A stretch of 64,000 nt of DNA from Cyanobium sp. FACHB-13342 (GCF_014697415.1 NZ_JACJRT010000006.1:53787-117786), one strand, 5' to 3'; numbered from the stretch's first letter, positions 8,218 to 16,836 are shown. Made by a program: numbers and translations. Notes: generated by a model not told the origin, from the letters alone.

Positions 8218-9837
8218 CTACTCCCACTCGATCGTGCCGGGGGGCTTGCTGGTGATGTCGAGCACCACCCGGTTCACGCCCTTCACCTCGTTGACGATGC
8301 GGTTGGAAATGGTCTCCAGCAGGTCGTAGGGGAGGCGCGACCAATCGGCGGTCATGCCGTCCTCCGACGACACGCAACGCAGCACGATCGGGAAGGCATA
8401 GGTGCGTTTGTCGCCCATCACCCCGACGCTGCGCACCGGCAGCAACACCGCAAAGGCCTGCCAGATCTCGTTGTAGAGGCCAGCCTCCTTGACCTCTTCA
8501 CGCACGATCAGGTCGGCATCGCGCAGGATGTTGAGCTTCTCGCTGGTCACCTCCCCAAGGATGCGGATCGCCAGGCCCGGGCCCGGGAAGGGATGGCGAC
8601 CGACGATCTCCTCAGGCAGGCCGAGGGAACGGCCCACCTTGCGCACCTCGTCCTTGAACAGGCGACGCAGGGGCTCCACCAGCTTGAACTGCAGGTCCTT
8701 GGGCAAGCCGCCCACGTTGTGGTGACTCTTGATCTTCACGGCCACCCGCTCGCCGGTCTTGGGGTCGATGTTGGTGCCCGCACTTTCAATCACGTCGGGA
8801 TAGAGGGTGCCCTGGGCCAGGTAGTCGAAGGGGCCAAGGCGCTTGCTCTCCTCCTCGAACACCCGGATGAATTCCGTGCCGATCAGTTTGCGTTTCTCCT
8901 CGGGATCGGTGATGCCATCAAGCTTGCTGATGAAGCGCTCGCGGGCATTGATGTATTCCACGTTGATGTGGAAGCGCTTGTCGAAGAATTCGACCAGAAA
9001 CTCGGGCTCGCCTTTGCGCATGAAGCCCTGGTCAATAAACATGCAGGTGAGCTGATCGCCGATCGCCTTGTGCAGCAGGAAGGCGAGGGTGGAGGAGTCG
9101 ACGCCACCGGAGAGGGCGAGCAGCACCCGCTTGTCACCCACCTGACGGCGCACATCTTCGACCGCTTCGTCGATGAAGGCGGCGGTGGTCCAGTCGGCCT
9201 CACAACCGCAGATGTGATACACGAAGTTCCGCAGCATCGCCATGCCGCCGGTGGAATGCACCACTTCGGGATGGAACTGCACGCCGTACAGCCGGCGCTG
9301 GTGATCGGCAACCGCCGCCTCGGGCGTGTTGTCGGTGTGACCCAGGCGCACGAAGCCATCGGGCAGGCGCTCCACCGAATCGCCATGGCTCATCCACATC
9401 GTCGAACCGTCTTCGACGTTGGTGAGCAGATCCACCGGATCATCCACATGCAACGGCGCCTTGCCGTATTCGGCGCGGCCCGCCGCCACCACCGACCCGC
9501 CCAACTGCTGCACCATCAGCTGCATGCCGTAGCAAACCCCCAGCACGGGAATGCCCAGCTCCCAGATGGCCGGGTCGCACACCGGCGCGCCCGGCTCATA
9601 GACCGAGCTGGGTCCGCCGCTGAGGATGATTCCCTTCGGCGCAATCGCCCGCAGCTCCTCCGCCGTCGTGGTGTAACCCATCACCAGGGAGAACACCTCC
9701 GTTTCCCGCACCCGCCTGGCGATCAGCTCGGAGTATTGGGAACCGAAATCCAGGATGACGATCGCGGGGTGGCGCGACGACTGGGAGGTGGCGTCGAGCT
9801 GGGCCGACTGGGTAGGAGGGGACGCGGTTTGGGACAT
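8218..9837 (-). CDS. guaA: GMP synthase (glutamine-hydrolysing)
   Basis: GuaA converts XMP to GMP using ATP and glutamine. The 539-residue protein has an N-terminal class I glutamine amidotransferase domain with nucleophile Cys102 in GVCYGMQL and the His/Glu pair in [11 protein letters not shown], an ATP-pyrophosphatase domain with the P-loop ALSGGVDSS, and the C-terminal dimerisation domain ending KPPGTIEWE, the usual GuaA terminus. The first 22 residues are a Ser/Gln/Pro-rich extension before the conserved start of the fold. Start is ATG 9837. It is followed upstream by cbiD on the same strand, 33 bases away. Confidence 0.98.
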   Translation of the reverse strand: MSQTASPPTQSAQLDATSQSSRHPAIVILDFGSQYSELIARRVRETEVFSLVMGYTTTAEELRAIAPKGIILSGGPSSVYEPGAPVCDPAIWELGIPVLGVCYGMQLMVQQLGGSVVAAGRAEYGKAPLHVDDPVDLLTNVEDGSTMWMSHGDSVERLPDGFVRLGHTDNTPEAAVADHQRRLYGVQFHPEVVHSTGGMAMLRNFVYHICGCEADWTTAAFIDEAVEDVRRQVGDKRVLLALSGGVDSSTLAFLLHKAIGDQLTCMFIDQGFMRKGEPEFLVEFFDKRFHINVEYINARERFISKLDGITDPEEKRKLIGTEFIRVFEEESKRLGPFDYLAQGTLYPDVIESAGTNIDPKTGERVAVKIKSHHNVGGLPKDLQFKLVEPLRRLFKDEVRKVGRSLGLPEEIVGRHPFPGPGLAIRILGEVTSEKLNILRDADLIVREEVKEAGLYNEIWQAFAVLLPVRSVGVMGDKRTYAFPIVLRCVSSEDGMTADWSRLPYDLLETISNRIVNEVKGVNRVVLDITSKPPGTIEWE

Positions 9838-9870
9838 CGACAGCGTTGGACCCGGGGCATTCGGACCACC

Positions 9871-11016
9871 CTAGGCGGGGTCCCGCAGGGCGGTGAGCAA
9901 CTCCAGACCCACCGGGCCCTGGGCGCAGATCTGGCGGGAGCGGTCAAACAGCACGGCCCCCGCCGCCATGGCCTCCTGGCCGTAGCGGGCCAGATAGCGC
10001 CGGCTGCGCTCCTCCACCGCCGCTGCGATGGACTGGCGCAACTGCTGGGCCCGGGATCCATCCCGCAGGGCCAGCTCCGCCAGGGCCGTCTCAACCGTGG
10101 GGGCGTCATACAGGGCCTGAAGGGCCTCCCCATCCAGGCCCCCCAGGGCGGCCAGGGCCGTGAGCACCTCGGCCCGTCCATCGGCCAGGTGGTGGTGGGT
10201 GTGGAAGATGCCCCCCGCCAACTTGATCAACTTGCCCTGATAGCCGAACAGCAGCAGACGCCGCACGCCCGCTTCGGCCGCCGCCACGAGCAAGGGACCC
10301 AGCCAGTTGCCCGCCTTGAGCAGCAACCCGGCCGGCAAGCCCAGCCGCGGGGCCAGGTCGAGGCCGTTCTCGCCGATCACCAGCACCAGATCTCCGCCAA
10401 AGCCCGGGGCGCTGCAGCGCGCGCGCAGCTCGGCCAGAGCTTGGGCCAGGGGATCGGGCCCGGCACTGCGCTGCACCTCGGCCTGGGTGCCGATCAGGGC
10501 CAACCCATCCACCACGCCGAAGGCGGCGTTGCTGGTGCGCTCCGCCAGCCGCCGTCCCTCGGGAATCACCACCTGCAGCTCCAGACGACGGCCCTGGGGC
10601 ACCAGCGGTCGCAGATTGATCTCCAGGAGCTGGCGGGCATAGGCCGAGAGGCAGGGGTCGCCGCTGGCCTGGACAACCCCCACTCCCTCGCCGGCCCGGA
10701 GCGCCAACCAGTCACCCGGCCCTTCTCCCCAGCGCAACTGCACCCAGAGCCGCAGGCCGCGGGTGATATCCAGCACGTCTGATCCGGGATCACAACAGGC
10801 CATGGCCAACACCCAGCCATCCGCCAGGGGAGCCACCGCCTCCACCGGCACGGGCTGGGGTTGGGCACCGGCCGCCAGGGCCGTGGGATCCAACCAGAGC
10901 GGCTGGGTCCTGGTGCAGGGCTCGCCACGCAGGTGAATCAGCGCCGCCCGAGCGGCCGCCGCGAGCCACACCGGCACGGTGTAACCACCGCTGCAGTCCT
11001 GGGGTTGGGTCGACAC
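9871..11016 (-). CDS. cbiD: cobalt-precorrin-5B C1-methyltransferase CbiD
   Basis: CbiD methylates C-1 of the corrin ring in the anaerobic (early cobalt insertion) route to cobalamin. The 381-residue protein starts with SGGYTVPVWLAAAARAAL, similar to the conserved GxTTGxxAAAA entry of the family, and contains TSNAAFGVVDGLALIGT and the GYQGKLIKLAGGIFHTHHHLADGR block (about residues 262-285) characteristic of CbiD. Cyanobacteria make pseudocobalamin this way. GTG 11016 is the start. No cobalamin riboswitch is recognisable in the 82 bases between it and the divergent aminotransferase gene. Confidence 0.9.
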   Translation of the reverse strand: MSTQPQDCSGGYTVPVWLAAAARAALIHLRGEPCTRTQPLWLDPTALAAGAQPQPVPVEAVAPLADGWVLAMACCDPGSDVLDITRGLRLWVQLRWGEGPGDWLALRAGEGVGVVQASGDPCLSAYARQLLEINLRPLVPQGRRLELQVVIPEGRRLAERTSNAAFGVVDGLALIGTQAEVQRSAGPDPLAQALAELRARCSAPGFGGDLVLVIGENGLDLAPRLGLPAGLLLKAGNWLGPLLVAAAEAGVRRLLLFGYQGKLIKLAGGIFHTHHHLADGRAEVLTALAALGGLDGEALQALYDAPTVETALAELALRDGSRAQQLRQSIAAAVEERSRRYLARYGQEAMAAGAVLFDRSRQICAQGPVGLELLTALRDPA

Positions 11017-11098
11017 GGCCAGGGGTCCCGGGAACTCTGTTTTTTATGGTGGTCGATTGTGCGGTCCGACGCCGCCCGCCGCAGCACCCCCCTACTCC

Positions 11099-12250
11099 AT
11101 GCAGGACAAGCTCACCCTGATGATCCCCGGCCCCACTCCGGTGCCGGAAACCGTCCTGCTGGCCATGGGCCGACACCCGATCGGCCACCGCAGCGCCGAC
11201 TTCCAGAAGATCGTCAAGCGCACCACCGAGCAGCTGCAGTGGCTGCATCAAACCAAAAACGACGTGCTGGTGATCACCGGTAGCGGCACCGCCGCCATGG
11301 AGGCCGGCATCATCAACGTGCTGAGCAAGGGCGACACCGTGCTCTGCGGCGACAACGGCAAGTTTGGCGAGCGCTGGGTGAAGGTGGCCCGGGCCTACGG
11401 CCTGAACGTGCAGGTGATCCAGGCCGAGTGGGGCCAGCCCCTGGATCCCGAGGCCTTCCGCGCCGCCCTGGAGGCCGACACGGCCAAGGCGATCAAGGCC
11501 GTGATCCTCACCCACTCGGAAACCTCCACGGGCGTCATCAACGACCTGGAAACCATCGCCAGGCATGTGAAGGCCCACGGCACGGCCCTCACCATCGCCG
11601 ACTGCGTCACCAGCCTGGGCGCCTGCAGCGTGCCCATGGATGCCTGGGGCCTCGACGTGATCGGCTCGGGCTCCCAGAAGGGCTACATGATGCCGCCGGG
11701 CCTGGCCTTCGTGGCCATGAGCGACCGGGCCTGGGCCGCCGCTGAGCGCTCGGACCTGCCCAAGTTCTATCTGGATCTGGCCAAGTACCGCAAATCGGCC
11801 AAGGCCGACAGCAACCCCTTCACACCGGCCATCAATCTCTATTTCGCCCTCGAAGCGGCCCTGGAGATGATGCAGAAGGAGGGGCTCGAGGCGATCTTTG
11901 CCCGCCATGCCCGCCACCGCGCCGCCGCCCAGGCCGGCATGCAGGCCATGGGCCTGCCCCTCTACGCCGCTGAGGGCCATGGCAGCCCCGCCATCACCGC
12001 CGTGGCCCCCGAGGGCATCGACGCCGAGGCGATGCGCAAGGCCGTGAAGGAGAAGTTCGACATCCTGCTGGCCGGGGGCCAGGACCACCTCAAAGGCAAG
12101 GTGTTCCGCATCGGCCACCTGGGCTTTGTGTGCGATCGCGACGTGCTCACCGCCGTCGCCGCCATCGAGGCCACCCTGCAGGACCTGGGACTGCACAGGG
12201 GCACCATGGGGGCCGGTGTGGCCGCCTGCGCCGCGGCCCTGGCTGGCTGA
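11099..12250 (+). CDS. class V aminotransferase (alanine/serine-glyoxylate type)
   Basis: A 383-residue PLP enzyme of the class V family, closest in layout to alanine-glyoxylate or serine-glyoxylate aminotransferase and to the cyanobacterial protein historically named soluble hydrogenase small subunit. It shows IPGPTPVP at the start, the GSGTAAMEAG cofactor loop, the ADCVTSLGA aspartate and the Schiff-base Lys194 in SGSQKGYMMPPG. A photorespiratory role (transamination of glyoxylate) is likely in a cyanobacterium but is inference. ATG 11099 starts at the conserved region; an upstream in-frame TTG at 11057 adds only a Pro/Ala stretch. Confidence 0.9.
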   Translation: MQDKLTLMIPGPTPVPETVLLAMGRHPIGHRSADFQKIVKRTTEQLQWLHQTKNDVLVITGSGTAAMEAGIINVLSKGDTVLCGDNGKFGERWVKVARAYGLNVQVIQAEWGQPLDPEAFRAALEADTAKAIKAVILTHSETSTGVINDLETIARHVKAHGTALTIADCVTSLGACSVPMDAWGLDVIGSGSQKGYMMPPGLAFVAMSDRAWAAAERSDLPKFYLDLAKYRKSAKADSNPFTPAINLYFALEAALEMMQKEGLEAIFARHARHRAAAQAGMQAMGLPLYAAEGHGSPAITAVAPEGIDAEAMRKAVKEKFDILLAGGQDHLKGKVFRIGHLGFVCDRDVLTAVAAIEATLQDLGLHRGTMGAGVAACAAALAG

Positions 12251-12264
12251 GGACCCACGGGAAA

Positions 12265-12294
12265 AGCTGGGGAGCCATGGTGAGGCCCCCAGCT
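12265..12294 (+). terminator. possible stem-loop after the aminotransferase gene
   Basis: Fourteen bases after the aminotransferase stop, AGCTGGGG (12265-12272) pairs perfectly with CCCCAGCT (12287-12294) around a 14-base loop. There is no T-run behind it, so it is at best a weak or Rho-assisted terminator, or an mRNA-stabilising hairpin. Confidence 0.4.
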
Positions 12295-12327
12295 CCGGAC
12301 CCACTCCTCTCTGCTAGTTTGTCAACT

Positions 12328-12365
12328 ACACCATTTGGTGTGACTCTGGAATCCTCTAATTCCAG
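12328..12365. other. two tandem short hairpins just before tRNA-Gly
   Basis: ACACCA (12328-12333) and TGGTGT (12336-12341) form a six-pair inverted repeat with a two-base centre. Directly after it, CTGGAAT (12346-12352) pairs with ATTCCAG (12359-12365) around a six-base loop. They end five bases before the tRNA. They may be a leader/processing structure or a bidirectional stop between the aminotransferase gene and the tRNA. The region is also AT-richer than its surroundings, as expected for a promoter, but no convincing -35/-10 pair with normal spacing was found. Confidence 0.45.
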
Positions 12366-12369
12366 TATT

Positions 12370-12441
12370 GCGGGTGTAATTCAGTGGTAGAATGTCAGCT
12401 TCCCAAGCTGAACGTCGCCGGTTCGAGTCCGGTCACCCGCT
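12370..12441 (+). tRNA. tRNA-Gly (anticodon CCC)
   Basis: The 72-base sequence folds as a standard cloverleaf: acceptor arms GCGGGTG and CACCCGC, a D-arm region with TTCAGTGGTAGAA, anticodon stem TCAGC/GCTGA enclosing the loop TTCCCAA (anticodon CCC, reading GGG codons), and a T-arm GCCGG-TTCGAGT-CCGGT. The discriminator base is T, as usual for bacterial tRNA-Gly. CCA is not encoded. A GGG-specific isoacceptor fits a high-GC genome. Confidence 0.96.
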
Positions 12442-12588
12442 TTTAGTTTTTGAATTCCAATTTCGCATTCCAAGCATGCAGGTTCAATGGGACCGCTGCC
12501 TGTTGCTTTGGTTCACTGTCGCCGTTTCGAGCTGCATCAGATCAGATCTGGTCGAGGCCCCTCTGTGGGATAGCCATGGCCAATCGGA

Positions 12589-12822
12589 TCAGCCCCTGGG
12601 TTTGATCACCTGCAGCACCTGAGGTCCTGCGCCGGCCATGCGGCGTTCCGCATCGAGGGCGGCCAGGATGGATCGGGCAGCAGCAGCCAGGTCTCCCTGC
12701 CGAGCCGCCTGCTGAGCCTCGGCCTCATGGGCCGCAATGGCATCTTTGAGATGGGCACGACGATCGGCCACCTCACGGGCCGGGTCAGAAGTACCGGATG
12801 GTCTGGACAGAATGGCCGTCAT
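12589..12822 (-). CDS. small alpha-helical protein of unknown function
   Basis: A 77-residue product from ATG 12822. After a short Ser/Pro-rich N-terminus, residues 17-60 (REVADRRAHLKDAIAAHEAE... through AARSILAALDAERRMAG) form one long Ala/Glu/Arg-rich amphipathic helix or helix pair, then a short strand (PQVLQVIKP). No membrane segment or known domain. Codon use resembles neighbouring genes and the frame is open across its whole length, but with no recognised homologue it could be a chance frame. It is the first of three short minus-strand genes behind the tRNA. Confidence 0.5.
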   Translation of the reverse strand: MTAILSRPSGTSDPAREVADRRAHLKDAIAAHEAEAQQAARQGDLAAAARSILAALDAERRMAGAGPQVLQVIKPRG

Positions 12823-12988
12823 TGAAGCTGGTGCCTGAAAAAAGATTGGGATGGTTCCGATGGTTCGGAAGCTGGCCCGACAACCTCACCGATGACCGAG
12901 ACCTCAGGTTGGTGTTTCCGATAATTTAGACCCGCGAGAAGATCTCCACCTCAAGCTTCTCCAACCACAAACATTCGGCACAGGTGAA

Positions 12989-13234
12989 TCAGGTGCCAGG
13001 TTCTTCCTGATTCCCCCCCAGGGCTGCAATCTGGTTGCGCAGATTCTCAGAACGCTGAAGGTCCCCGCGGGTGAGGGCCACAGCTAGAGCAAACTCCAGC
13101 TTCTCGAGCTGGTGATCGCCTTCGCCCGAAATGGGGGGGAATCCGGGACGCCCGCTGGACAGGGCCGAGGCTTGAGGGAACCGGGCTGCAGCCCCATGCT
13201 GGGAGCCGGGAGTGGACGGGGTGGGGTATGCCAT
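12989..13234 (-). CDS. small protein with a UVR-like helix pair, unknown function
   Basis: An 81-residue product. The first half is Pro/Ser/Gly-rich and probably unstructured; residues about 42-72 (HQLEKLEFALAVALTRGDLQRSE then LRNQIAAL) form a helical hairpin with the spacing of hydrophobic and acidic residues seen in UVR motifs of UvrB, UvrC and related proteins. The resemblance is weak and not proof of a repair role. ATG 13234 is used; GTG 13240 two codons upstream is equally possible. Confidence 0.5.
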   Translation of the reverse strand: MAYPTPSTPGSQHGAAARFPQASALSSGRPGFPPISGEGDHQLEKLEFALAVALTRGDLQRSENLRNQIAALGGNQEEPGT

Positions 13235-13278
13235 GGCCACTTTCTTCCCATTGTGACACCGCTGACCAGCCCCCGTGG

Positions 13279-13596
13279 TCAGGCTGCTGTCGCCATCGTG
13301 TCGTCCTGGACACCGTGGTCGACACCGCCATCTCCGGCTTGATCCCCAGCGGTTGCCTGCTCAGACATGTCGTGTTCAGACATGTCGAGCAGGGTGCGGC
13401 AATCCAGCAGCAACCGCTCCACATTGTCGAGGCTGGTGCTCTCCTGGGGATCCCGCTCCACCTGGCGATCCACTTGCAGCTCCATGGCCCCCAGTCGCTG
13501 TTCGAGCTTGACCAGCCGCTGGGACAGGGCATGCACGGTCTGGGCGAGATCTTCAGCGTTACGACTGATCCGGAAGGAAACCGACTCGGCGGCCAT
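13279..13596 (-). CDS. coiled-coil protein of unknown function
   Basis: A 105-residue protein from ATG 13596. Residues 6-55 (SFRISRNAEDLAQTVHAL then KLEQRLGAMELQVDRQVE) show a regular heptad pattern typical of a coiled coil; a second helix (LDNVERLLLDCRTLLDMSEHDM) follows, and the tail is acidic and Gly-rich. No membrane segment with this start. A longer frame from TTG 13647 would add a weak hydrophobic stretch (LHLCVVIGSTALFAM) and could turn it into a membrane-anchored protein; the choice is uncertain. The function is unknown. Confidence 0.5.
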   Translation of the reverse strand: MAAESVSFRISRNAEDLAQTVHALSQRLVKLEQRLGAMELQVDRQVERDPQESTSLDNVERLLLDCRTLLDMSEHDMSEQATAGDQAGDGGVDHGVQDDTMATAA

Positions 13597-13688
13597 GGCA
13601 AAAAGCGCAGTGGAGCCGATGACAACACACAAATGCAGCGGGGCCAAGACCAGACTGCGGCCACCGGTCCTTTGGCCATCCGACCCAG

Positions 13689-14216
13689 GTGACGATGACC
13701 CAGCCCTGGTCCCTGTTGGTTTACGGCCTCGCCGGTGCCGGGGGCGGCATGCTCGCCCTGCGCACGGGGATTCCCGCGGCCCCGCTGGCGGGAGCCCTGC
13801 TGGGCGCAGGCCTGGTGAGCATGACTGGCCGGCTGGAGACGGCGCAATGGCCTAGCGGGACCCGCACCCTGCTGGAAATCGCCATCGGCACCGTGATCGG
13901 CACTGGCCTGACGGCCGGGGCGCTGGTGGAGCTGCGCCACCTGTGGCGACCCGCCCTGCTGATCACCATCACCCTGGTGCTGACTGGCCTAGTGGTGGGC
14001 CTGTGGTGCAGCCGACTGCTCGGCATCGATCCGGTGGTGGCCCTGCTGGGGGCCGCGCCGGGAGGCATCAGCGGCATGAGCCTGGTGGGGGCTGAATTTG
14101 GGGTGGGGGCCGCCGTGGCCGCTCTGCATGCGGTGCGGCTAATCACGGTGCTAGTGGTGCTGCCCCTGGTGGTGCGCTTGGTGCTGCCTGGGGGACCCAC
14201 CCCGCCGACCGGCTGA
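13689..14216 (+). CDS. half-length AbrB-type membrane protein
   Basis: The 175-residue product is very hydrophobic, with about five membrane segments, and carries the conserved PGGISGMSLVGAEFG motif followed by HAVRLITVLVVLPL, which I recognise from the AbrB duplication family of membrane proteins (sometimes misnamed ammonia monooxygenase). Family members in many bacteria have two such halves in about 350 residues; this has one, as seen in some cyanobacteria. Substrate and function are unknown; this is not the DNA-binding AbrB. GTG 13689 and ATG 13695 are both possible starts. Confidence 0.75.
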   Translation: MTMTQPWSLLVYGLAGAGGGMLALRTGIPAAPLAGALLGAGLVSMTGRLETAQWPSGTRTLLEIAIGTVIGTGLTAGALVELRHLWRPALLITITLVLTGLVVGLWCSRLLGIDPVVALLGAAPGGISGMSLVGAEFGVGAAVAALHAVRLITVLVVLPLVVRLVLPGGPTPPTG

Positions 14217-14284
14217 ACCGGGGCTCGACTGGAACCGCTCCGATCGATACGTTGGGACCTGGTTTTCGACGTTGCCCCCAGGCC

Positions 14285-14749
14285 ATGGCCCTGAGCCTTT
14301 TTGTCCCGCTGGAGCCCCAAGGGGACTCACGCCAGCGCCCCCGGCGGCGCAGCCTGGCCCTGGCCCTGGTCAGCACGATCGGTTGGGCCGCACTCGGCAC
14401 CCTGCCCAGCCGGGCCCAGACCGCAGAAATCAACGCGGCGGCCAGCAGCGCTGGGGCCGGCGGCAAGGGGGCCCAGATCTATTGCTTCATGCGCAACAGC
14501 GGCAACAACCACCAAGTGAGCTGGGATGCGGCCTATGCGGTGATCAAACGCCAGAACGACAAACTGTTCAAGACATCCCCGGAACATGCCGCGGTGATGA
14601 TCACCGAAGCCGTGGTGCAGAACCCCAGTGTTTATCCCGACTGCGGCCGCTATCTCGGCGACCTGTTCACCAAACCCGAACCCAAGCCCGAGAGCAGCAC
14701 AAAAACGGCTCCCAGCGGCGTCAGCCGCAGTGAGCGTCTCGGTCAGTAG
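14285..14749 (+). CDS. conserved cyanobacterial exported protein
   Basis: The 154-residue product from ATG 14285 has a basic N-terminus (RQRPRRRS) and an export signal (SLALALVSTIGWAALGTLPSRAQ, about residues 23-45). The mature domain (AQIYCFMRNSGNNHQVSWDAAYAVIKRQ then FKTSPEHAAVMITEAVVQNP, YPDCGRYLGDLF) has two conserved-looking Cys that could pair. I have seen this domain in many picocyanobacteria as a domain of unknown function (possibly DUF6554, not certain). The gene overlaps the start of the lipoprotein gene by 20 bases, suggesting coupling. Confidence 0.75.
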   Translation: MALSLFVPLEPQGDSRQRPRRRSLALALVSTIGWAALGTLPSRAQTAEINAAASSAGAGGKGAQIYCFMRNSGNNHQVSWDAAYAVIKRQNDKLFKTSPEHAAVMITEAVVQNPSVYPDCGRYLGDLFTKPEPKPESSTKTAPSGVSRSERLGQ

Positions 14750-15167
14750 GGCGCCCCGCTGCCGGAGTCGCGGTGGCCTGAACGACCTGGCCGCCCTTGC
14801 CGCCCTGGTGGGGGTGTTGCTGACCAGCGGCTGCTCAGAGGAACCCCTGCCCCAGCGCCAGGTGCGCAGCGACGACTGCCTCCAGAACGTCAACCTGGCG
14901 CAACTCGACGAGCAGATCCGCCGCTGCGATGGGGTGGTGGCCGCCTTCCCGACCAACCCCGTTCCCCTGAACGATCGCTACCTGCTGCACAGCCTGGCCG
15001 GCAACGAAGCGGCTGCCTGTGCCGACATCGCCCGGGCATCGGCCCTGGCCCGTGCCAAACCCGCCGGCAGCCTGGATGCCCAGGTGCGCACGGAACTGAA
15101 ACTCCGGCAGGAGCTCTGCCGAGACCCCGGGGACACCCCAGCGACCACCGACCGCCGCCAGCCCTGA
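14730..15167 (+). CDS. putative lipoprotein of unknown function
   Basis: A GTG at 14730, inside the end of the previous gene, opens a 145-residue protein with a lipoprotein signal: hydrophobic LAALAALVGVLLTSGC, with Cys about residue 34 as the lipidation site. The mature part is helical with four Cys (DDCLQNVNL, IRRCDGVV, AAACADIA, ELCRD), perhaps two disulfides. No named domain is recognised. The 20-base overlap and shared orientation with the exported protein suggest the two act in the same envelope function. Confidence 0.65.
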   Translation: MSVSVSRAPRCRSRGGLNDLAALAALVGVLLTSGCSEEPLPQRQVRSDDCLQNVNLAQLDEQIRRCDGVVAAFPTNPVPLNDRYLLHSLAGNEAAACADIARASALARAKPAGSLDAQVRTELKLRQELCRDPGDTPATTDRRQP

Positions 15168-15172
15168 ACCGC

Positions 15173-16762
15173 TCACCAGCGGTCCATCAGGTCGCGCACC
15201 ATGGCCGGCAAACTGCGCCGTTCGAACAGCTGGGGCCGGCGCTCCAGCAGCAGGGCGATGCGCTCCGCCTTGCTGGCAATCAGGCCGTCCACCAGTTGAT
15301 CGGCCACCCCCAATTGCAGCCAGTGGCTGGTGAGACAGGCCCCCATGCCGATCCGATGGCAACGGTCCTCGGCCTGCTCGGCATCGCCGGGGGTCCAGGG
15401 ACGTTCCACCAGCACCACATGCCGCGCCCGGTGCAGGGTGAACCCCAGTCCCCCGGTGCCATAGGTGGCAATCAGCAGGGGGTGCTCACCTCGCTGAAAG
15501 CCATCCACCTGCCCCTGACGCTGCGCTGGCGCCAGGGCCCCGGTGAGCAGGGCACTGGCCGGGAAACGGCGATGCAGCACCGTGGCGGTGGCCACAAAAG
15601 CCGTGAACACCACGACCGCCTCGCCGCGCTCCAGCAGCGAGGCGACCAGGGTCTCGGTGGCCGACAACTTGTAGTCGGAGCCGATCTGACGCAGGGCGGT
15701 CAGCACCGCCAACACTTCCGCATCCCGGCGCACCTCGCCGCGGGCCGCCCGGAGCCGGTAATCGTCCACCTTCATCTGCAGGCGATGGTTGAAGCCCCGG
15801 GCCTGCAGGTCGTCCAGCTCCACCGCCAGCAGCTGCCGGTGCTTGGGGGGCAGGTCGAGACAATCCTGCTTGCGCCGATGCAGCACCAGGGGACGAACCA
15901 ACCGCTGCAGCTCGTGGAGATGGCTGGCGCCGGTGGCCTGCCAGAGCCTCCGCCCACCCTGCTCCCGCCAGTGACCCTGGCAGAACAACTCCTCGTAGGC
16001 CCGTTGATCGCGGGCGAGGGGATGGCCGATGGCCGCCAACAGGGGAAACAGCTGAGCCGGCCGGCCGTTCTTCATCGGGGTGCCCGTCAGCAGCCAGATG
16101 GCCCGCAGCCGGGGGTGCCGCGCCAGACGCAGCAGACCCTGGCTGCGCCGGGTCTGGCCGTTCTGGGCGTAGTGGGCCTCATCGGCAATCACCACGGTGC
16201 CGGCGGGGGGAAGGGCCTGGGGCAGCCGGGCCCAGCTGTGCAGCTCGAGGCGCAGACCCAGGGAGGCCGCCTCGCTCTGCCAGTGGCCGTGCAGACCAAC
16301 CGGCGCGATCACCAGGATGCGGCAATCGGCCAGACGCACCATGGCGCGAGCCGCCACCAGGGCGGAGAGGGTCTTGCCGAGGCCCATGGCATCGGCCAAC
16401 ACGGCCCCCCGCCGGGCCAGCAACCAGCGCACCGCCGCCCGTTGGTGGGCAAACAGGTGACGACCATCCAGCAAGGTTTGCTCCAGATCAGCCGCCGCCA
16501 CCAGCTGCCGATGGGGAGGCAGGGGGGGCAGGGGTTGGGCCAACCAGGCCAGCCACTGGGCCAGCTCTGGCTCCAGCGGGAAACGGCCCGCCAGGGCCTG
16601 CTGCAGGGCAGGGGCTGCCTCCAGGGGGAAACACCAGCAACGCGTCCGGCCCGACCAGACCCCCCGGGGACGGATCGCCCGTAACTGGGCCTGGGTCACC
16701 GCGTCGTAGGGACTGACCACCTCGATCTGCCCCGTCGCTCCCAACCGCAGCAGACAGCGCAT
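15173..16762 (-). CDS. SNF2-family DNA helicase/translocase (SMARCAL1-like)
   Basis: A 529-residue SNF2 ATPase. Visible motifs from ATG 16762 are Walker A DAMGLGKT (about 124-131), DEAH (about 194-197), LLTGTPMKN (motif III), and in the second lobe TYGTGGLGFTLHRA and the arginine-finger motif QAEDRCHRIGM. The first 70 residues (SPYDAVTQAQLRAIRPRG then RCWCFPLEAA) resemble the small HARP-type module before the helicase core of SMARCAL1-like annealing helicases; that part is inference. Such enzymes rewind or remodel stalled forks. GTG 16786 is an alternative start. An HNH nuclease gene is divergent 74 bases away. The end meets the lipoprotein gene tail to tail with a five-base gap. Confidence 0.88.
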   Translation of the reverse strand: MRCLLRLGATGQIEVVSPYDAVTQAQLRAIRPRGVWSGRTRCWCFPLEAAPALQQALAGRFPLEPELAQWLAWLAQPLPPLPPHRQLVAAADLEQTLLDGRHLFAHQRAAVRWLLARRGAVLADAMGLGKTLSALVAARAMVRLADCRILVIAPVGLHGHWQSEAASLGLRLELHSWARLPQALPPAGTVVIADEAHYAQNGQTRRSQGLLRLARHPRLRAIWLLTGTPMKNGRPAQLFPLLAAIGHPLARDQRAYEELFCQGHWREQGGRRLWQATGASHLHELQRLVRPLVLHRRKQDCLDLPPKHRQLLAVELDDLQARGFNHRLQMKVDDYRLRAARGEVRRDAEVLAVLTALRQIGSDYKLSATETLVASLLERGEAVVVFTAFVATATVLHRRFPASALLTGALAPAQRQGQVDGFQRGEHPLLIATYGTGGLGFTLHRARHVVLVERPWTPGDAEQAEDRCHRIGMGACLTSHWLQLGVADQLVDGLIASKAERIALLLERRPQLFERRSLPAMVRDLMDRW

Positions 16763-16836
16763 CCGCGGAAGTGCAACCCTCGACACATTGACACCCTGGG
16801 CGATCGGGGCAAACTGCCGCCAATCGGGGCTCCGGG

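Noticed and set aside
8074..10782. A 902-codon open frame on the plus strand opposite guaA and cbiD
   Set aside because: It lies wholly antisense to two clearly identified enzymes; long antisense frames are expected at this GC content. Its translation is rich in His/Gly/Leu without any domain.
11017..11098. Cobalamin riboswitch before cbiD
   Set aside because: Only 82 bases separate cbiD and the divergent aminotransferase gene, too short for a full element, and no B12-box-like sequence was seen.
12392..12622. A 76-codon frame beginning inside tRNA-Gly
   Set aside because: It overlaps the structural tRNA and has no ribosome binding site or known domain; the region 12442-12588 is best left as intergenic.
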